Assembly (NCBI RefSeq): GCF_003001905.1
Contig: NZ_PVNE01000009.1
Span: forward strand, 1-64,000
From: Planifilum fimeticola
GTDB taxonomy: Bacteria; Bacillota; Bacilli; Thermoactinomycetales; DSM-44946
Length of the DNA stretch: 64,000 nucleotides
Reading direction: 5' to 3'
Below, one piece after another: positions 61,393 through 64,000 of this stretch (positions within the stretch are counted from its first letter, which is position 1; each line of letters starts with the position of its first letter). Below the pieces are notes generated by a model. The model made no database searches. It was not told the DNA's origin and saw nothing but the letters and a program-made list of their open reading frames with translations. The position numbers were made by a program, and so were the translations under genes.

Positions 61393-61719
61393 CTACCAAT
61401 CCCCTTGGATCAGCCAGCGGATCAGCAGATACCCGGTGTGGGCACCGATGAAGGAACTGAAAATGAATACCAGCTGTTGGGCGACCTCTTCGAGTTGACC
61501 TCCGAGGAGGTTGATTTCAAACGCTCGGATGGCGTCGAAGGTTCCTCCGATGGCGGCGACCATGGCCCAGATCTTCAGTTGGTCGGCCAGGTAGACCATT
61601 TTGCTCATCGGCGGTTCGTCCCCGAACAAGTAGCCGATCCCTCCCAGCAGGCTTCCCCCGAGGACGACACCCAGGGCGATGAAAAAATCGAGAACGGTTG
61701 TGGACCAGAATCCTCCCAT
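61393..61719 (-). CDS. ytrH: YtrH-like sporulation protein
   Basis: A 108-residue protein with three hydrophobic helices: LDFFIALGVVLGGSLLGGIGY, the LKIWAMVAAIGGTFDAI segment and FIFSSFIGAHTGYLLI. It matches YtrH, a sigma-E-controlled sporulation protein in Bacillus. The ATG at 61719 lies behind AAAGGCGGATGGCAAC. It is divergent from dnaE, as in Bacillus, and immediately precedes ytrI. No sigma-E consensus could be fixed with confidence in the 153-base gap. Confidence 0.92.
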   Translation of the reverse strand: MGGFWSTTVLDFFIALGVVLGGSLLGGIGYLFGDEPPMSKMVYLADQLKIWAMVAAIGGTFDAIRAFEINLLGGQLEEVAQQLVFIFSSFIGAHTGYLLIRWLIQGDW

Positions 61720-61872
61720 GTTGCCATCCGCCTTTCGCCGAGGTTTCTAATACACCCTATGACGGGGCCCGGTCGATTATGTGGACAAGGGAAAACCGAT
61801 CGGCTGTTCGCATTCCGGCCGTCCGTTCCGCTATAATGAAGGGAGAGAGGCCAAAGGACAGGTGGGGACGAT

Positions 61873-64000
61873 GAAATCGACCTTTGTGCACCTTCATGTC
61901 CATACCGAATACAGCCTGCTGGACGGGGCGGCACGGATCAAAGAGCTGGTTCGGAAAGCCGAAGCGCAGGGCATGGATGCCCTGGCCATCACCGACCACG
62001 GGGTGATGCACGGCGTGATCCCCTTCTACCGGGAATGCCGCGAACGGGGGATCCGCCCGATCATCGGCTGTGAGGTGTATCTCACGCCGGGAGAGTTGGA
62101 GGAAAGGCCTTCTCCGCGGGAAAATCGGATTTACCATCTCCTGCTTTTGGCGGAAACCACCGAGGGATACCGGAATCTGATGAAGCTGGTGTCGGAGGCC
62201 CATCTTCGGGGTTTTCACTATAAACCCCGCGTGGACAAGGCCTTGCTCCGCCGCTTTCGAAAGGGGCTGATCGCCACCAGCGCCTGCCTGTCGGGAGAAA
62301 TTCCCCGGGCGATTCTGGAGGGCAGGTTTCAAGATGCGCGCCGGATCGCGGAAGAGTACCGGGAATTGTTCGGGGAGGGGAATTTTTTCCTTGAGCTCCA
62401 GTCCCACGGGGTGCCGGAGGAGCAGAAGGTGAACCGGCACCTGATCGCCCTGGCGGAGGAGACGGGATTGCCCCTGGTGGCCACCAATGATGTCCACTAC
62501 GTCAACCGGGAGGATCATGATGTCCAGGATTGCCTGTTGTGCATCGGCACCGGCCGACGCCTCGATGAAGAGGATCGGATGCGCTTCCCCACCGATGAAT
62601 TTTATCTGAAGACGCCGGAGGAGATGGCCCGACTGTTTGCGGATGTTCCGGAGGCGATCCGCAACACGGTCCGGATCGCGGAGCGGTGTCGGGTGGAAAT
62701 CCCTCTGGGGGGGCGGCTCTTGCCCCGTTTTCCCGTTCCCGACGGCCACACGTCTTCCTCCTATCTGCGGGAGCTGTGCCGAATGGGAGCGATACAGCGC
62801 TACGGTTCCATCACCCCCGAAGTGCGGGAAAGGCTGAGATACGAACTGGATATCATCGAGCGGATGGGTTTTGCCGACTACTTTCTCATCGTGTGGGACT
62901 TCGTCCGGTTCGCCCACGAACGGGGCATCGCCACGGGCCCCGGACGGGGCTCCGCCGCGGGCAGCCTGGTCGCCTACGTTCTCCGCATTACCGACATCGA
63001 CCCGATCCGGTATGGGCTTCTCTTCGAGCGGTTTCTCAATCCGGAGCGGATCAGCATGCCGGACATCGACATCGATTTCAATTACGAGCGGCGGGATGAG
63101 GTGATCGAGTACGTCTCCCGGAAATACGGGCCGGACCGGGTGGCGCAGATCATCACCTTCGGAACGATGGCTCCCCGGGCGGCGGTGCGCGACGTGGGAC
63201 GGGTGATGGGGCTTCCCTATCCCGAAGTGGATCGGGCGGCCAAGTTGATCCCCGCCTCTCCGGGCATGACCCTCGAAAAGGCCTTTCAGGCGGAACCCAG
63301 GTTGAAACAGCTGTGCGAAAGCAACCCGCGGATGGCCCGGCTGATGGAAGTGGTGAAAAAGGTGGAGGGAATGCCCAGGCATGCCTCCACCCACGCCGCC
63401 GGGTTGGTGATCTCCGAGAAACCCCTGACGGAATACGTCCCCCTGATGCGAGGGAGCGAAGGAGACAGCCTCACCCAGTATCCGATGGACGTGTTGGAGT
63501 CGATCGGCCTGTTAAAGGCGGACTTTCTCGGCCTTCGCAACCTGACGGTGATCGAGCGGGCCATCGGCATCATCCGGGAGACGGAGGGCAAGGAAATCCG
63601 CTTCGACCGGATGGATATGGAGGACGAGGAAACCTACCGGATGCTGGGCAGGGGGGATACCATCGGCGTGTTTCAACTGGAATCGGCGGGAATGCGCCGG
63701 GTGCTCAGGGAGCTCAAACCATCCTGCTTCGAGGATCTCATCGCCGTGCTGGCGCTGTACCGACCCGGCCCCATGGAACAGATTCCCCGTTTCATCCGGG
63801 CGAAGCACGGCAAGGAGCCCGTCACCTATCCCCATCCCGATCTGGAGCCGATTCTGAAGGACACCTACGGCATCATCGTCTACCAGGAGCAGATCATGCA
63901 GATCGCCTCCCGGATGGCCGGTTTCACTCTCGGCCAAGCCGATCTGCTGCGCCGGGCCGTGTCCAAAAAGAAGAGGGAACTGTTGAACGAACAGCGGGAT
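61873..64000 (+). CDS. dnaE: DNA polymerase III subunit alpha, DnaE type (3' end outside window)
   Basis: The first 709 codons of an alpha subunit that is usually about 1,100 residues. It starts MKSTFVHLHVHTEYSLLDGA, the PHP domain, with TDHGVMHGVIPFY and the histidine/aspartate-rich VATNDVHYVNREDHDVQD. The polymerase core has GPGRGSAAGSLVAYVL and the catalytic aspartates in MPDIDIDFNYERRDEV, and a later HASTHAAGLVIS stretch is present. The frame is open to the window end. The ATG at 61873 follows GGTGGGGACG. A TATAAT at 61832-61837 is a possible -10. In Bacillus DnaE extends primers on the lagging strand. Confidence 0.97.

Overview
The window looks like chromosomal DNA of a moderately GC-rich, spore-forming member of the Bacillales, most likely a thermophilic Thermoactinomycetaceae-type organism (inference). 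The reasons are strong Gram-positive ribosome binding sites, frequent GTG/TTG starts, spore genes (spoVR, ytrH/ytrI, four YheC/YheD-type ATP-grasp genes), and a Bacillus-like gene order ytkL - ytoI - ytpI - ytrI/ytrH - dnaE at the right end. No rRNA, tRNA, CRISPR array or insertion sequence was seen.

Layout. 0.3-4.4 kb: odhA-odhB, the first two subunits of 2-oxoglutarate dehydrogenase. 4.5-8.1 kb, minus strand: a 5'-truncated aldo/keto reductase, then a coupled pair of a sugar-lactone-oxidase-like flavoprotein and a D-threonine-aldolase-like PLP enzyme. 8.5-12.7 kb: a secreted GH92 alpha-mannosidase. 12.7-15.6 kb: a sigma-A promoter, a ykkC-family riboswitch with an intrinsic terminator, and a three-gene ABC-2 exporter. 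15.8-17.2 kb: a two-subunit CoA-transferase behind a CRP/FNR box placed at about -41.5. 17.4-29.2 kb: a carbohydrate-use locus (LacI regulator, YesL-like protein, binding protein, two permeases, GH35, a secreted glucoamylase-like enzyme with an RTX tail, GH2). 29.3-31.2 kb: a YtrA-type GntR regulator with a two-gene ABC transporter. 31.5-36.1 kb: mixed accessory genes with clear decay, including a clan-A glycosidase, a C-terminal remnant of an APH(3')-type kinase, a shattered VOC gene, a TIGR01777 epimerase, an AAC(3)-type acetyltransferase and a DinB-like protein. 36.2-43.3 kb: a cell-wall amidase, acylphosphatase, an MFS transporter, spoVR, an RCC1-repeat protein and an NlpC/P60 endopeptidase. 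43.4-49.2 kb, minus strand: a GNAT acetyltransferase and four tandem YheC/YheD-type genes, mostly translationally coupled. 49.4-53.0 kb: ytkL, a small membrane protein, ytoI and a nucleotidyltransferase. 53.2-59.9 kb: a clade II nitrous-oxide reductase operon (tiny ORF-nosZ-nosB-nosD-nosL-nosY-nosF) preceded by three FNR-like boxes. 60.0-64.0 kb: ytpI, a small ORF, ytrI, ytrH and the start of dnaE.

Themes. The glycan genes (GH92, GH35, GH2, RTX glycosidase, ABC importer) fit uptake and trimming of plant or fungal glycans under LacI-type control. The nos operon and the CoA-transferase share the same type of TGTGA-N6-TCACA operator, which suggests a common oxygen or redox regulator. The nos operon and a nucleotidyltransferase sit between ytoI and ytpI, which are close neighbours in Bacillus, so this looks like an insertion into a conserved backbone. 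The most unusual items are the ykkC-family RNA in front of an ABC-2 exporter, a 27-residue single-helix protein leading the nos operon, the four-fold YheC/YheD array with an acetyltransferase, and an RCC1-like gene built from identical 114-bp units.
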